36,625 nt of DNA from Desulfuromonadales bacterium (GCA_012974445.1 JAAXQG010000278.1:1-36625); one strand, 5' to 3'; shown: positions 9,736-17,886, counted from the stretch's first letter. Notes: generated by a model from the sequence alone, not told the origin. Numbers and translations: made by a program.

Positions 9736-9768
9736 CTTTTAGCATACCTGAGTAATACCGTCAATTAA
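9736..9768 (-). promoter_or_regulatory. cysE-isc operon promoter with an IscR-type palindromic operator
   Basis: On the minus strand TTGACG (9764-9759) is spaced 17 bases from TAAAAG (9741-9736). The latter is preceded by TATGC, an extended -10. The 25-bp stretch 9744-9768 reads TTAATTGAC, five bases, then TACTCAGGTAT. This follows the dyad layout I recall for type 1 IscR sites (ATASYYGAC...YAGTCRRSTAT) with several mismatches. The operator overlaps the -35 and the last codons of trmO. Seen: the boxes and dyad. Inferred: IscR binding. Confidence 0.65.
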
Positions 9769-10528
9769 TTTGCCCGACTTTTTTAGTCAGGATATTGCCT
9801 GTCGCTATTTTTTCTGAACAGCAGAGCACCTGCACGCCCTGATCGTCGATGCGCCATCTCAGGTTCCACCCATCGAGCAGGCAGGCAAATTCCCGATCAT
9901 CCCTGATATAGGCAGGACGTGGATCGAGTCCCAGGCTCTCCTGCACCAGCTTCTTAAGCGCCAGGGCATCGTTGCGAGCAAGCCCCTCAAGGCTGCGGGT
10001 AGCTTCCTCGGACCAACGCACTTCCAGCCGCGTCTCGGGTGCCTGCTGGGCAAAGCCTCCGGTCGCCTCATCCTGCCGGTCGGCGTAGGGAATATAGGGT
10101 TTGATGTCCAGCACCGGGGTGCCGTCCAGGAAATCCCCTCCCGAAAGCTCCAGATAGAGTTTTTTTCCCTCGCGCCTGAGCCCCTCGAACCGAACGGCAC
10201 TTAGCCCCAAAGGATTGGGACGAAAAGGCGACCGGGTGGCGAAGACCCCCAGGCGGCGATTGCCCCCCAGCCGGGGCGGCCTCACCGTTGGAACCCAGTG
10301 CGTGCGTCCATTGGCGTGGAAAGCAAAGATGATCCAGAGGTGAGAGAAATCCTCGATCCCCCGAAAGGCCTCATCCCGGTCGTAAGGGGGCAGAACCTCG
10401 ATGCGACTTCGGGCCGAAGGCGCCAGCCCCGGCTGCCGGGGTATGCCGAATTTCTCCCCGTAACAGGAGTGCACAACCCCGATGGGTTCAAGGCTCATGG
10501 AGCTGGTCGTTGTGACAGGGTCGGTCAT
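9761..10528 (-). CDS. trmO: tRNA (N6-threonylcarbamoyladenosine-37) N6-methyltransferase TrmO (TsaA/YaeB family)
   Basis: SAM-dependent methylation of t6A37 to m6t6A37 in threonine tRNAs. The N-terminal beta-barrel begins LEPIGVVHSCYGEKFGIPRQ. Conserved family segments are HLWIIFAFH, RLGVFATRSPFRPNPLGLS and LDIKPYIPYADR. A C-terminal extension of about 90 residues (from ~165) resembles the small C-terminal domain of E. coli TrmO. Length is 255. It starts at ATG 10528, nine bases after the ilvA stop, with AAGGG upstream, so it is co-transcribed with ilvA. Its last bases carry the operator of the next operon. Confidence 0.88.
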   Translation of the reverse strand: MTDPVTTTSSMSLEPIGVVHSCYGEKFGIPRQPGLAPSARSRIEVLPPYDRDEAFRGIEDFSHLWIIFAFHANGRTHWVPTVRPPRLGGNRRLGVFATRSPFRPNPLGLSAVRFEGLRREGKKLYLELSGGDFLDGTPVLDIKPYIPYADRQDEATGGFAQQAPETRLEVRWSEEATRSLEGLARNDALALKKLVQESLGLDPRPAYIRDDREFACLLDGWNLRWRIDDQGVQVLCCSEKIATGNILTKKVGQIN

Positions 10529-10537
10529 ACTTGCCCT

Positions 10538-12046
10538 TTAGAGAAAAAGCCGGTGGGCCGGGTTGTCGGTTTCATCCTGATACCTGTAGCCGATACGCTC
10601 GAGAAACAGATCAAAAGCTTCCCCTTCCCCCTCGGGAATTTCAAGCCCCATGAGCACCCTGCCGAATTCCCCGCCCTGGGCCCGATAATGAAAAAGCGAG
10701 ATGTTCCAGCTCTGTCCCATGGTCTCCAGAAAGCGGGTCAGAGCTCCGGCGCGCTCGGGGAACCAGAACCGCAGCAGTCGCTCGTCCTCCACATTTTCCG
10801 AGCGCCCGCCGACCATGTACCGGATATGAGATTTAGCCAGTTCGTTGTCGGTCAGGTCCATCAACTCGAACCCCGCAGCCGAGACCTCCCGGGCAAAACT
10901 GAACCGCTCATCAGGGGTATTGAGCGCGATGCCCACGAAAATATGGGCGAGCTTGCGGCCAGCCAGCCGGTAGTTGAACTCGGTGATGCTGCGCTGCCCC
11001 AACAGATCATGGCAGAAGCGCTTGAGGGCTCCGGCCTGCTCGGGAATGCTGATGGCGTAGAGCGCCTCGCGTTGCTCCCCGATTTCGGTGCGCTCGGCCA
11101 CGTAGCGCAGACGGTTGAAATTCATATTAGCCCCGGAGTTCACGGCGACCAGGGTCTGCCCGGAGATGCTATTTGCGACGGCCCACTTCTTCAGCCCCGC
11201 CACAGCCAGGGCACCGGCCGGTTCCACGATGGCCCGGGTGGACTGATAAATACTGTGGATGGCGCTGCAGATCTGGTCGGTGTCGACCCGAACGATCTCA
11301 TCCACATACCGGCGGCAGAGATCAAAGGTCAACTGCCCTACCTGCCGAACGGCCACCCCGTCGGCGAAGATCCCCACCGAATCGAGGCTGAGCCGCTCAC
11401 CGGCCTCCAGCGAACGAGCCATGGCGTCGCTGTCCTGGGGCTCGACCCCGATGACCCGAATCTCGGGGCAAAGAGTCTTGAGATAAGCCGCCATCCCCGC
11501 GATCAGTCCCCCTCCCCCCACGGGGACGAAAACCGCATCGATACGGCCGGAGGTCTGCCGGATCAGCTCATCCGCCACGGTGCCCTGCCCTGCGATAACC
11601 AGCGGATCATCGAAGGGATGAATGAAACACATGCCGGTCTCCAGGATCAGCTGCTCACAGTGCCCAGCGGCTTCTGAGTAATTGTCTCCGTACAGCACCA
11701 CCTCGGCGCCCAGGCGCCGCACCGCCTCCACCTTGATCTCCGGGGTAGTTACGGGCATCACGATCAGGGCCCGCATATCCAGAATGCGGGCGGAATAAGC
11801 GACCCCCTGAGCGTGATTTCCTGCCGAAGCGGCGATGACCCCGCGGCTGCGCTGCTCGTCGCTGAGGTGAGCCATGCAGTTGTAGGCACCCCGGAGTTTG
11901 AAGGAGAAAACGGGCTGAAGATCTTCGCGCTTGAGCAGCACCCGGTTGCCCAGCTGGGCCGAGAGCTGCGGGGCCTCATCCAGGGGCGTTTCCACGGCGG
12001 CTTCATAGACTCGCGAAGTCAGGATCTGTCTGAAGAGTTGCGGCAT
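10538..12046 (-). CDS. ilvA: Threonine ammonia-lyase, biosynthetic
   Basis: PLP enzyme making 2-oxobutanoate from threonine, the first step of isoleucine synthesis. The 502 residues match the long biosynthetic form. The fold-type II catalytic domain contains FSFKLRGAYNCM (PLP lysine), SAGNHAQGVAYSA, and the glycine-rich loop VPVGGGGLIAGMA. Two ACT-like regulatory subdomains lie at about residues 325-500 (YAISIPEQAGALKRF and LRFWFPERAGALTRF) and in this family bind isoleucine/valine. The ATG at 12046 has no strong Shine-Dalgarno. It leads a two-gene unit with trmO and is divergent from the fumarase gene. Confidence 0.94.
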   Translation of the reverse strand: MPQLFRQILTSRVYEAAVETPLDEAPQLSAQLGNRVLLKREDLQPVFSFKLRGAYNCMAHLSDEQRSRGVIAASAGNHAQGVAYSARILDMRALIVMPVTTPEIKVEAVRRLGAEVVLYGDNYSEAAGHCEQLILETGMCFIHPFDDPLVIAGQGTVADELIRQTSGRIDAVFVPVGGGGLIAGMAAYLKTLCPEIRVIGVEPQDSDAMARSLEAGERLSLDSVGIFADGVAVRQVGQLTFDLCRRYVDEIVRVDTDQICSAIHSIYQSTRAIVEPAGALAVAGLKKWAVANSISGQTLVAVNSGANMNFNRLRYVAERTEIGEQREALYAISIPEQAGALKRFCHDLLGQRSITEFNYRLAGRKLAHIFVGIALNTPDERFSFAREVSAAGFELMDLTDNELAKSHIRYMVGGRSENVEDERLLRFWFPERAGALTRFLETMGQSWNISLFHYRAQGGEFGRVLMGLEIPEGEGEAFDLFLERIGYRYQDETDNPAHRLFL

Positions 12047-12192
12047 AGGAAGAACTCTCTCTCAATAAGAAATTGAAGCGGCCTGATTACCATAGCCCGA
12101 AAGGCCCTGTCACTTTCTTTATCCTCGAGTGCAGGCGGACAGAGGGGACCATTCACACGGGATTGTACAGGACAGCAACAGCCGCTAGGCTA

Positions 12193-12221
12193 TCGACAAC
12201 TGTATACAACATGATTATAAT
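12193..12221 (+). promoter_or_regulatory. Fumarase promoter (sigma-70 type) containing a TGTATACA dyad
   Basis: TCGACA (12193-12198) and a perfect TATAAT (12216-12221) are separated by 17 bases, about 90 bases upstream of the fumarase ATG. The spacer holds the 8-bp palindrome TGTATACA (12201-12208). It fits the T-x-GT-x-AC-x-A style of GntR/FadR operators, but no such regulator is in the window. Promoter call is direct; operator call is inference. Confidence 0.6.
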
Positions 12222-12313
12222 GTCTGCCGCTTGAACAAAGCATCCTACTCTGTAATCCCTGAACGGGCCTGCATCATTTCCCGTCTATTCTATTGACCAA
12301 AGGAGAGAATTCG

Positions 12314-13939
12314 ATGGCTGATCCCAAATTCACCTACCAGGACCCCTTCCCCTTAAGCAAAGACGAAACGAAGTACTATAAGATTGAAGGATCGGAGCAG
12401 TTCGTCAACATTGAGAGCTTCGACGGCAAAGACATGCTGAAGATTGCCCCGGAAGCCCTCACCCTCCTGGCGAATCAGGCACTGAAGGACGTCTCCTTCA
12501 TGCTGCGCCCCGAGCACAACGAGCAGGTCGCCAAAATCCTTTCCGACCCCGAGGCGTCCCAGAACGACCGTGGCGTGGCCATGGCCTTCCTGCGCAATGC
12601 AGAGATCTCAGCCAACTTCGAGCTCCCCGTCTGCCAGGATACCGGCACCGCCACCATCGTCGCCAAAAAGGGACAGCAGGTCTGGACCGGAACCAACGAC
12701 TGCGCACGCCTCTCCGAAGGTGTATTCAAGACCTATACCGAAGAGAACCTGCGCTACAGCCAGACCGTTGCTCTGGACATGTACGCCGAGAAAAACACCG
12801 GAACCAACCTCCCGGCCCAGATCGATATCATGGCCACCGAGGGCGATGCCTATAAATTCCTGTTCATGGCCAAGGGTGGCGGCAGCGCCAACAAGACCAT
12901 GCTCTTCCAGGAGACCAAGGCGCTGCTCACCCCCGAAAACCTTGAGAAATACCTCATCGCCAAGATGAAAACCCTGGGCACTGCAGCCTGCCCCCCCTAC
13001 CATATCGCCTTCGTCATCGGTGGCACCAGTGCCGACGCTTGCCTCAAGACCGTGAAGCTAGCCACCGCCAAGGAACTCGACGGCCTGCCCAGCCAGGGCA
13101 ACGAAAACGGACAGGCCTTCCGCGATCTGGAGCTGGAAGCCAGACTGCTCAAGGCTGCACAGGATCTGGGCATCGGCGCCCAGTTCGGCGGCAAGTACTT
13201 CGCCCACGACGTTCGGGTCATCCGTCTGCCCCGTCACGGTGCGTCCTGCCCCCTGGCCATGGCGGTTTCCTGCTCCGCTGACCGCAACATCAAGGCCAAG
13301 ATCACCCGCGAGGGTCTGTTCGTCGAGCAGATGGACAACAACCCCGGGCGCCTGATCCCCGAAAAATACCGCGGCAAGCACAGCCACGGCACCCCCATCG
13401 ACCTGGACCGCCCCATGAGCGAAATCCTGGCCGATCTCTCCAAGCTGGAAGTGGGTGCTCCCCTGCTGCTCAAGGGCACCATCGTGGTGGGACGCGACAT
13501 CGCCCACTCCAAGTTCAAGGAGATTCTCGATTCCGGCAAGGCCCTGCCTGACTATCTGAAGAATCACCCCATTTACTACGCCGGCCCCGCCAAGACCCCC
13601 AAGGGAAAGGCCTCGGGCTCTTTCGGACCCACCACCGCGGGGCGCATGGACTCCTACGTGGACATGCTTCAGGACAACGGCGGCTCCATGGTCATGATCG
13701 CCAAGGGCAATCGCAGCCAGCAGGTCACCGACGCCTGCAAGAAGCACGGTGGATTCTACCTCGGCTCCATCGGTGGGCCCGCCGCTGTTCTGGCCGAAGA
13801 GAATATCAAGAAAGTCGAGTGCATTGACTTCCCCGAGCTGGGCATGGAAGCGGTCTGGAAGATCGAAGTCGAAGACTTCCCCGCCTTCATTCTGGTGGAC
13901 GATAAGGGCAACGATTTCTTCAAGAAACTCGGCCTCTAA
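12314..13939 (+). CDS. fumA: Fumarate hydratase, class I (Fe-S dependent)
   Basis: Reversible hydration of fumarate to malate in the TCA cycle, using an oxygen-sensitive [4Fe-4S] cluster. The 541-residue polypeptide has alpha and beta parts fused as in FumA/FumB. The alpha part contains [30 protein letters not shown] and [17 protein letters not shown], which supply candidate cluster cysteines. The beta part has [40 protein letters not shown] and AKGNRSQQ. The ATG at 12314 has AGGAG eight bases upstream; an earlier in-frame start at 12293 would place the Shine-Dalgarno inside the gene. It is monocistronic, with a strong terminator 20 bp downstream. Confidence 0.95.
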   Translation: MADPKFTYQDPFPLSKDETKYYKIEGSEQFVNIESFDGKDMLKIAPEALTLLANQALKDVSFMLRPEHNEQVAKILSDPEASQNDRGVAMAFLRNAEISANFELPVCQDTGTATIVAKKGQQVWTGTNDCARLSEGVFKTYTEENLRYSQTVALDMYAEKNTGTNLPAQIDIMATEGDAYKFLFMAKGGGSANKTMLFQETKALLTPENLEKYLIAKMKTLGTAACPPYHIAFVIGGTSADACLKTVKLATAKELDGLPSQGNENGQAFRDLELEARLLKAAQDLGIGAQFGGKYFAHDVRVIRLPRHGASCPLAMAVSCSADRNIKAKITREGLFVEQMDNNPGRLIPEKYRGKHSHGTPIDLDRPMSEILADLSKLEVGAPLLLKGTIVVGRDIAHSKFKEILDSGKALPDYLKNHPIYYAGPAKTPKGKASGSFGPTTAGRMDSYVDMLQDNGGSMVMIAKGNRSQQVTDACKKHGGFYLGSIGGPAAVLAEENIKKVECIDFPELGMEAVWKIEVEDFPAFILVDDKGNDFFKKLGL

Positions 13940-13958
13940 GTCACCCTGGCAATTCAGA

Positions 13959-13999
13959 TAAAAAGCCCCGGAACTGCTTCGGCAGCCGGGGCTTTTTAT
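13959..13999 (+). terminator. Rho-independent terminator after the fumarase gene
   Basis: AAAAAGCCCCGG pairs exactly with CCGGGGCTTTTT. Inside is a second stem CTGC/GCAG with a TTCG tetraloop, separated by an AA bulge. It is followed by a T-tract. Confidence 0.95.
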
Positions 14000-14148
14000 G
14001 TTTCGCCCTCTTTAATATTGCAATAATTTCATCCGATCCCTATTGACCTGGGAGCCCTGAATATGTTCAAAATAAAACAGGGTTAGTTTATCTGCTACAA
14101 TGTGAAAATAAAATTTCAGCTCGGACTCGAAGAGAGGATTCCGCCACC

Positions 14149-16323
14149 TTGATACCCCTTCCAGCTATGTCTCCTAAAATCAAGTACTGGATTTTTCTAG
14201 GCGTCATCAACGTCCTCGTATTCGGTGTTATTCTCAGCAGTTTTGTCGCCTCCTGGTACGGCTTGAACGCCGAGGAGCAGCACGCCCTCTCCAGCCTCTT
14301 TGGAAAACTGTTGCCCTACCCCCTGCTCGGGGCCCTGATCCTGTGCCTACTGATCGGCTTTCTCATCAGTCGCCTTTTTCTTTACTACATCATCCCAATT
14401 CTCCAGCTGGCTGAGAGCACCCAGCTTTTTTCAGCCGTCAACCCCGATCATCGTATCAAGATCAAGCGCGGGGCCCGGGAAATAAACTACCTCACCGACA
14501 TCCTCAACCAGTCTGCCGATGCCTTTGCGGAGCTTCAACGTAATGTTTCCGGTCAGATCAGCTCGGCCAAGGCCGGACTCAAGGAAGAGCGAACTCGCCT
14601 TGCCGCCCTGATGTCCGAGTTGCCACACGGGGTTATCGTGTGCAACACCGACGGACAGGTGCTTCTCTACAACCAGCAGGCGCAGCAGATCTTCAGCGGA
14701 GAAACGGGCAGCGCCGACGCGGAAAAATCAAAGGGCATTCTCGGCCTGGGTCGCTCCGTTTTCAGCCTCATGGACCGCGACCCCATCGTTCACGCCCTGG
14801 AGCTGCTGCACAAACGCTTTGAATCGGGCACGGCCAAGCCGGTAAGCAAATTCATGGTGACCCAGCGCAACGGTCTTTGCCTCAGAGTCAACATGGCACC
14901 TGTCTACCGGGAGCAAAACGAGAAAAAGGCCATTTCAGGCGTCGTGCTCACCCTGGAGGACATGACGAAGCAGATCGAGGCCGACAGCCGCCGCGACATG
15001 TTGATCCAGTCCCTCACCGACGATCTTCAGGCGGCACTGGGCGACATTCGCGGCAGCATCACCAGCATCCTGAGCAAACCCACGCACGACCCTGACGATC
15101 TGCACAGTTACCGCAAAACCATCGACAACGCCTCACTCATCGTCCAGGACAAGGTCGATCAGGCCCGGATTAACTATACCCGTCACCTCCATGCCCTGAG
15201 CACGAACGAGACAGTGCTGGCCGAGAACCTGCTTGAGGTGATCTGCAAGAACGTCCACGACCGCCTGGGCGTCAAGATGAACTGCCAGGCTGCAAGCAGC
15301 CTCTGGCTGCAGCTCGACAGCTACTCCATGGTCCAGGCTATAACCCACCTGATCAGCCTTCTGAGCGCAAGGACCGAGCTGCCCGAACTGATCATGACCC
15401 TCACCCGCAACGAGCAGCAGGAGGCCGAGCTGTCCATCGTCTGGCCCGGGGTGCTCACCGACTCTCAGGTCGTAGAGGAGTGGCAGAACACCCCGCTGAT
15501 CACCGACGCCCAGGGCAAGGTCTTTAGCTTCAACGATATCGTCGTTCAAATGAGCGGAAACATTGAAATCGTTGCCCGGGACGCTGGCAGTTGTACCGGG
15601 GTACTGGTCTGCATCCCCCCGCTGGCCGACGAAGAGCACCTGAGCATGAAAGTGTCACTGGAGCACCGCCCCATTTCTTACGAATTCGACCTGTTCAACC
15701 AGGTCGAATCAAAGGAGCTATGGCAGACCCCCCTGTCCAAACTTACCTACGTGGTCTTTGATACCGAAACCACAGGACTTCATCCTTCCGAAGGGGACGA
15801 AATCATCCAGCTAGGTGCCCTGCGGATTGTCAACGGCAAGATCCTCTACCACGAGACCATCGACCAGCTTGTAGACCCCAGACGTGACGTACCGGAGACC
15901 TCGGTGGCTATCCACGGCATACAGCCCGAACTCCTGGTGGGCCAGCCCACTATCAACAAGGTGCTGCCCCACTTCTACGAATTCTGCGAAAACTCGGTCC
16001 TGGTGGCTCACAATGCAGCCTTTGACATGAGGATGCTCGAGGTGAAGCAGCATAGCACCGGCATCGTCTTCAACCATCCGGTCCTCGACACCCTGCTTCT
16101 CTCGTCAGTCATCCATCCCCATCAGGACTCCCACGCCCTGGAAGAAATCGCCAAGCGCTTCAACCTCACCATCGTCGGCCGCCACACCGCGCTGGGCGAC
16201 GCAATCGTTACCGCCGAAGTCCTGGTGAGCCTCATCCCGCTACTTGAGGCCAGAGGGATACATACCCTGGAAGACGCCATCAAGGCCTCGGCAAATTCAA
16301 AATTCGCCAAACTCCGCTACTAA
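14149..16323 (+). CDS. Membrane protein: PAS/degenerate kinase-like sensor region fused to a DnaQ-type 3'-5' exonuclease
   Basis: A 724-residue fusion. Two transmembrane segments (~15-37 and ~58-85) are followed by a linker and a PAS-like domain (about 150-275, LPHGVIVCNTDGQVLLYNQQ). A helical segment resembling a kinase dimerisation domain carries LIQSLTDDLQAALGDIR where a phospho-His would be expected, and a degenerate ATPase-like region follows to ~510. The C-terminal 190 residues are a DEDDh exonuclease of the Pol III epsilon type. Its motifs are FDTETTGL (Asp538, Glu540), AHNAAFDMR (Asp626) and GRHTALGDA (His679, Asp684), so the active site looks complete. The start is uncertain: TTG 14149 has AGAGG upstream, while ATG 14167 has none. 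It is flanked by terminators and so transcribed alone. The role (nucleotide or DNA/RNA turnover at the membrane in response to a signal) is inference. Confidence 0.85.
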   Translation: MIPLPAMSPKIKYWIFLGVINVLVFGVILSSFVASWYGLNAEEQHALSSLFGKLLPYPLLGALILCLLIGFLISRLFLYYIIPILQLAESTQLFSAVNPDHRIKIKRGAREINYLTDILNQSADAFAELQRNVSGQISSAKAGLKEERTRLAALMSELPHGVIVCNTDGQVLLYNQQAQQIFSGETGSADAEKSKGILGLGRSVFSLMDRDPIVHALELLHKRFESGTAKPVSKFMVTQRNGLCLRVNMAPVYREQNEKKAISGVVLTLEDMTKQIEADSRRDMLIQSLTDDLQAALGDIRGSITSILSKPTHDPDDLHSYRKTIDNASLIVQDKVDQARINYTRHLHALSTNETVLAENLLEVICKNVHDRLGVKMNCQAASSLWLQLDSYSMVQAITHLISLLSARTELPELIMTLTRNEQQEAELSIVWPGVLTDSQVVEEWQNTPLITDAQGKVFSFNDIVVQMSGNIEIVARDAGSCTGVLVCIPPLADEEHLSMKVSLEHRPISYEFDLFNQVESKELWQTPLSKLTYVVFDTETTGLHPSEGDEIIQLGALRIVNGKILYHETIDQLVDPRRDVPETSVAIHGIQPELLVGQPTINKVLPHFYEFCENSVLVAHNAAFDMRMLEVKQHSTGIVFNHPVLDTLLLSSVIHPHQDSHALEEIAKRFNLTIVGRHTALGDAIVTAEVLVSLIPLLEARGIHTLEDAIKASANSKFAKLRY

Positions 16324-16328
16324 GAAAA

Positions 16329-16376
16329 ACGTAAAAAAAAAGGGGGTGGGGAATATCACTCTCCTTTTTTTTACGT
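16329..16376 (+). terminator. Terminator after the exonuclease fusion
   Basis: ACGT followed by nine A's and G's pairs with CC, eight T's and ACGT about 20 bases later. This gives a long A/T-rich stem with a run of T's on the right arm and lies five bases after the stop. Confidence 0.75.
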
Positions 16377-16455
16377 GAACCTTCCCCTTGCGCCATATGC
16401 CTTAGCCCCACTCTGCTGCCCGACCGGCGATGCGTCCATAGCTGTTCAGTTTTGT

Positions 16456-16464
16456 TACAGTCTG
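16456..16464 (+). promoter_or_regulatory. TACAGTCTG box, candidate sigma-54 enhancer site
   Basis: TACAGTCTG lies 102 bp upstream of the sigma-54 promoter at 16566. The same 9-mer recurs at 21379-21387 and 21521-21529 in the alcohol dehydrogenase promoter region. The spacing fits an upstream activating sequence for an NtrC-family protein. The rest of 16377-16565 shows no gene. Confidence 0.5.
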
Positions 16465-16565
16465 AGCATGCGCACGAATAGATAGTGCCAACATGTAACA
16501 CCTGAGACATGAACCGAATGACTAAAATTCAACCTGATTTCAGCGAGATATACGGTTTACGTTTC

Positions 16566-16581
16566 TGGCACGTCACTTGCT
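16566..16581 (+). promoter_or_regulatory. Sigma-54 promoter
   Basis: TGGCACGTCACTTGCT is an exact match to the -24/-12 consensus TGGCAC-N5-TTGCW. GG and GC are ten bases apart. Transcription would start near 16592, about 70 bases before the ATG at 16663. Confidence 0.8.
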
Positions 16582-16662
16582 CATAACCCATCATGACTGC
16601 CCGGATTCAATGCAGCATCCGGTCACTAATAATTTCCAAGCGCAAACAGAGGAGACAACATC

Positions 16663-17634
16663 ATGGGAAGACGAAGTGACAACCCCTTGCGGTTCGTCGT
16701 ATCCTGCCGACTTAATCATGAAGAGATCAGCTTTCTTCAGGGTCGCGCTGACAAATATGGCATCAGCCTCAGCACACTGGTACGCAACTGCCTGGAACTA
16801 CCCGACCCCAGGCAGAGAGTCGCCAAGCAGAACTACCTGCAGGCTGGCGACCAGTGCCGGGGTGAAGGAGGGGTTTCCGAGTTCGGTTTCCACCCCCTTG
16901 CCCCCGTCCGAGCTGCCATAAAGCCTCTCAAGCATCTGGCTTTCGGGATAAAGGGTGCTGACCTGACCGAACCAGCCGGCGATGGCCCCGTGGACCATGG
17001 GAATGCCGAGCTTCTGGCAGCCCCCGCCCAGGGCGCGCCTGGCTTCGATGCTGTCGAGGGCATCCACGGCGATATCCGCCCCCTCAAGCAGCTGGGCGGC
17101 GTTATCGGCATCCAGAGCGGTGCAGTACGCCTGGACGCAAAGGGCTGGATTGACCGACGCCAGACGCTCGGCGGCAACCAGCGCCTTGGACTGCCCGAGA
17201 TTCTCCGGAAGGCAGAGCAGCTGCCGATTCAGATTGTGTTCTTCAAAACGGTCGGGATCAATGGCGATGATATGGCCGACTCCGAGCCGTGCCAGCTCCT
17301 CAAGGACATATCCGCCCAGCCCCCCACAGCCCACCACCGCAACGGTACTTTGCTGCAGCCGAAGCTGCTGGGAGACATCGAGCATTTTCGCATTGCGCTG
17401 ATATCGCCCCGGAAGCAGGCCATGCTCCAAGGCCATCACCTCGCATTGCTTCCACCCGATTCCGAATCGCTCCACGGCCTCGGCGAGCACGGACTGAGCC
17501 ACCTGGCTGCCAGCCGAGCGCTTCTGAATGAATTGAAGACAGTCTTTCATCTCAGCCTCCCCCCACCTTGGGGAAAAGCGAAAGTGTATCATCGTTTTTC
17601 AAGGGGGCTTCAGGCAGGGCGTGACGACCGTTGA
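16663..17634 (+). CDS. Small ribbon-helix-helix-like protein whose frame runs on, antisense to hesA (probably 3'-disrupted)
   Basis: Only the first ~55 residues look like a genuine protein. MGRRSDNPLRFVVSCRLN is a basic strand, followed by two helices (HEEISFLQGRADKYG and ISLSTLVRNCLEL) in the order of Arc/MetJ-type ribbon-helix-helix DNA-binding domains. The start is well supported: AGGAG eight bases before ATG 16663 and a perfect sigma-54 promoter upstream. From about residue 46 the frame enters the complement of hesA and stays open to 17634, giving 323 codons whose tail has no protein-like character. The convergent hesA also looks shortened at the same place, which suggests a deletion that removed both 3' ends. 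Alternatively the real gene is short and a frameshift hides its stop. Confidence 0.4.
   Translation: MGRRSDNPLRFVVSCRLNHEEISFLQGRADKYGISLSTLVRNCLELPDPRQRVAKQNYLQAGDQCRGEGGVSEFGFHPLAPVRAAIKPLKHLAFGIKGADLTEPAGDGPVDHGNAELLAAPAQGAPGFDAVEGIHGDIRPLKQLGGVIGIQSGAVRLDAKGWIDRRQTLGGNQRLGLPEILRKAEQLPIQIVFFKTVGINGDDMADSEPCQLLKDISAQPPTAHHRNGTLLQPKLLGDIEHFRIALISPRKQAMLQGHHLALLPPDSESLHGLGEHGLSHLAASRALLNELKTVFHLSLPPPWGKAKVYHRFSRGLQAGRDDR
16798..17550 (-). CDS. hesA: HesA/MoeB/ThiF-family adenylyltransferase (apparently 3'-truncated)
   Basis: E1-like enzyme expected to adenylate the C-terminal Gly-Gly of a MoaD-type sulfur carrier, here the adjacent moaD. The 250-residue product has an N-terminal extension, then LPGRYQRNAKMLDVSQQ and the Rossmann loop VVGCGGLGGYVLEELARLG (residues ~73-91). 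IDPDRFEEHNLNRQLL and the catalytic-Asp region VDALDSIEARR follow. No rhodanese domain and no paired CxxC zinc motifs are present. After GNPSFTPALVASLQVV it ends with LLGDSLPGVG, whereas relatives usually continue ~30 residues with another strand and helix; the 3' end abuts a convergent gene. The ATG at 17550 is two bases after the moaD stop with GGAGG upstream. Confidence 0.82.
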   Translation of the reverse strand: MKDCLQFIQKRSAGSQVAQSVLAEAVERFGIGWKQCEVMALEHGLLPGRYQRNAKMLDVSQQLRLQQSTVAVVGCGGLGGYVLEELARLGVGHIIAIDPDRFEEHNLNRQLLCLPENLGQSKALVAAERLASVNPALCVQAYCTALDADNAAQLLEGADIAVDALDSIEARRALGGGCQKLGIPMVHGAIAGWFGQVSTLYPESQMLERLYGSSDGGKGVETELGNPSFTPALVASLQVVLLGDSLPGVG

Positions 17635-17776
17635 CCATGATGATGCCACAGGCCTCAAGCTCTATGCCAAGCTCGGCCACGATGTCACGAATCAAAATGG
17701 AGTCCGGATAGTCCCGCTGTTCGATCTTGAAGCGATCCTGACGAAAGGTCGCAAAGAGTTTCAGGGTGATGTTCAT
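17552..17776 (-). CDS. moaD: MoaD/ThiS-type sulfur carrier
   Basis: A 74-residue beta-grasp protein ending VGGG. After thiocarboxylation of the terminal Gly it would supply sulfur to molybdopterin synthase. The sequence opens MNITLKLFATFRQDRF and contains IMVNGRHALPEAPLKNDD, the usual MoaD loop. ATG 17776 has GGGAG eight bases upstream, so the long upstream extension of the frame is not used. It is co-transcribed with hesA (stop and start two bases apart). No moaE, moaA or moeA is in the window. Location next to aor points to pterin cofactor supply for the tungsten enzyme. Confidence 0.88.
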   Translation of the reverse strand: MNITLKLFATFRQDRFKIEQRDYPDSILIRDIVAELGIELEACGIIMVNGRHALPEAPLKNDDTLSLFPKVGGG

Positions 17777-17808
17777 CGCTGTAGCTCCCGGAAAATAAAG
17801 ACCTGTAG

Positions 17809-17839
17809 GCCGGGTAAAATCTGGTTCAAAGCACCCGGC
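17809..17839 (-). repeat. Inverted repeat in the moaD leader
   Basis: GCCGGGT and ACCCGGC form a perfect 7-bp stem around a 17-base A/T-rich loop, about 30 bases upstream of moaD. It may be an RNA element of the moaD-hesA messenger or part of a terminator. I do not recognise a riboswitch class. Confidence 0.4.
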
Positions 17840-17848
17840 ATCAAAGAG

Positions 17849-17886
17849 AGAAACCCGGTGCGGCAATAGAGCCGCACCGGGTTTCT
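17849..17886 (-). terminator. Terminator between aor and moaD
   Basis: AGAAACCCGGTGCGGC pairs perfectly with GCCGCACCGGGTTTCT (16 bp) around a six-base loop, followed on the minus strand by CTCTTT. The stem is strong but the U-tract is imperfect, so some readthrough from aor into moaD-hesA is possible. Confidence 0.8.

Noticed and set aside
10298-11677. A 459-codon plus-strand frame over ilvA and trmO
   Set aside because: Overlaps two conserved genes and shows no family motif.
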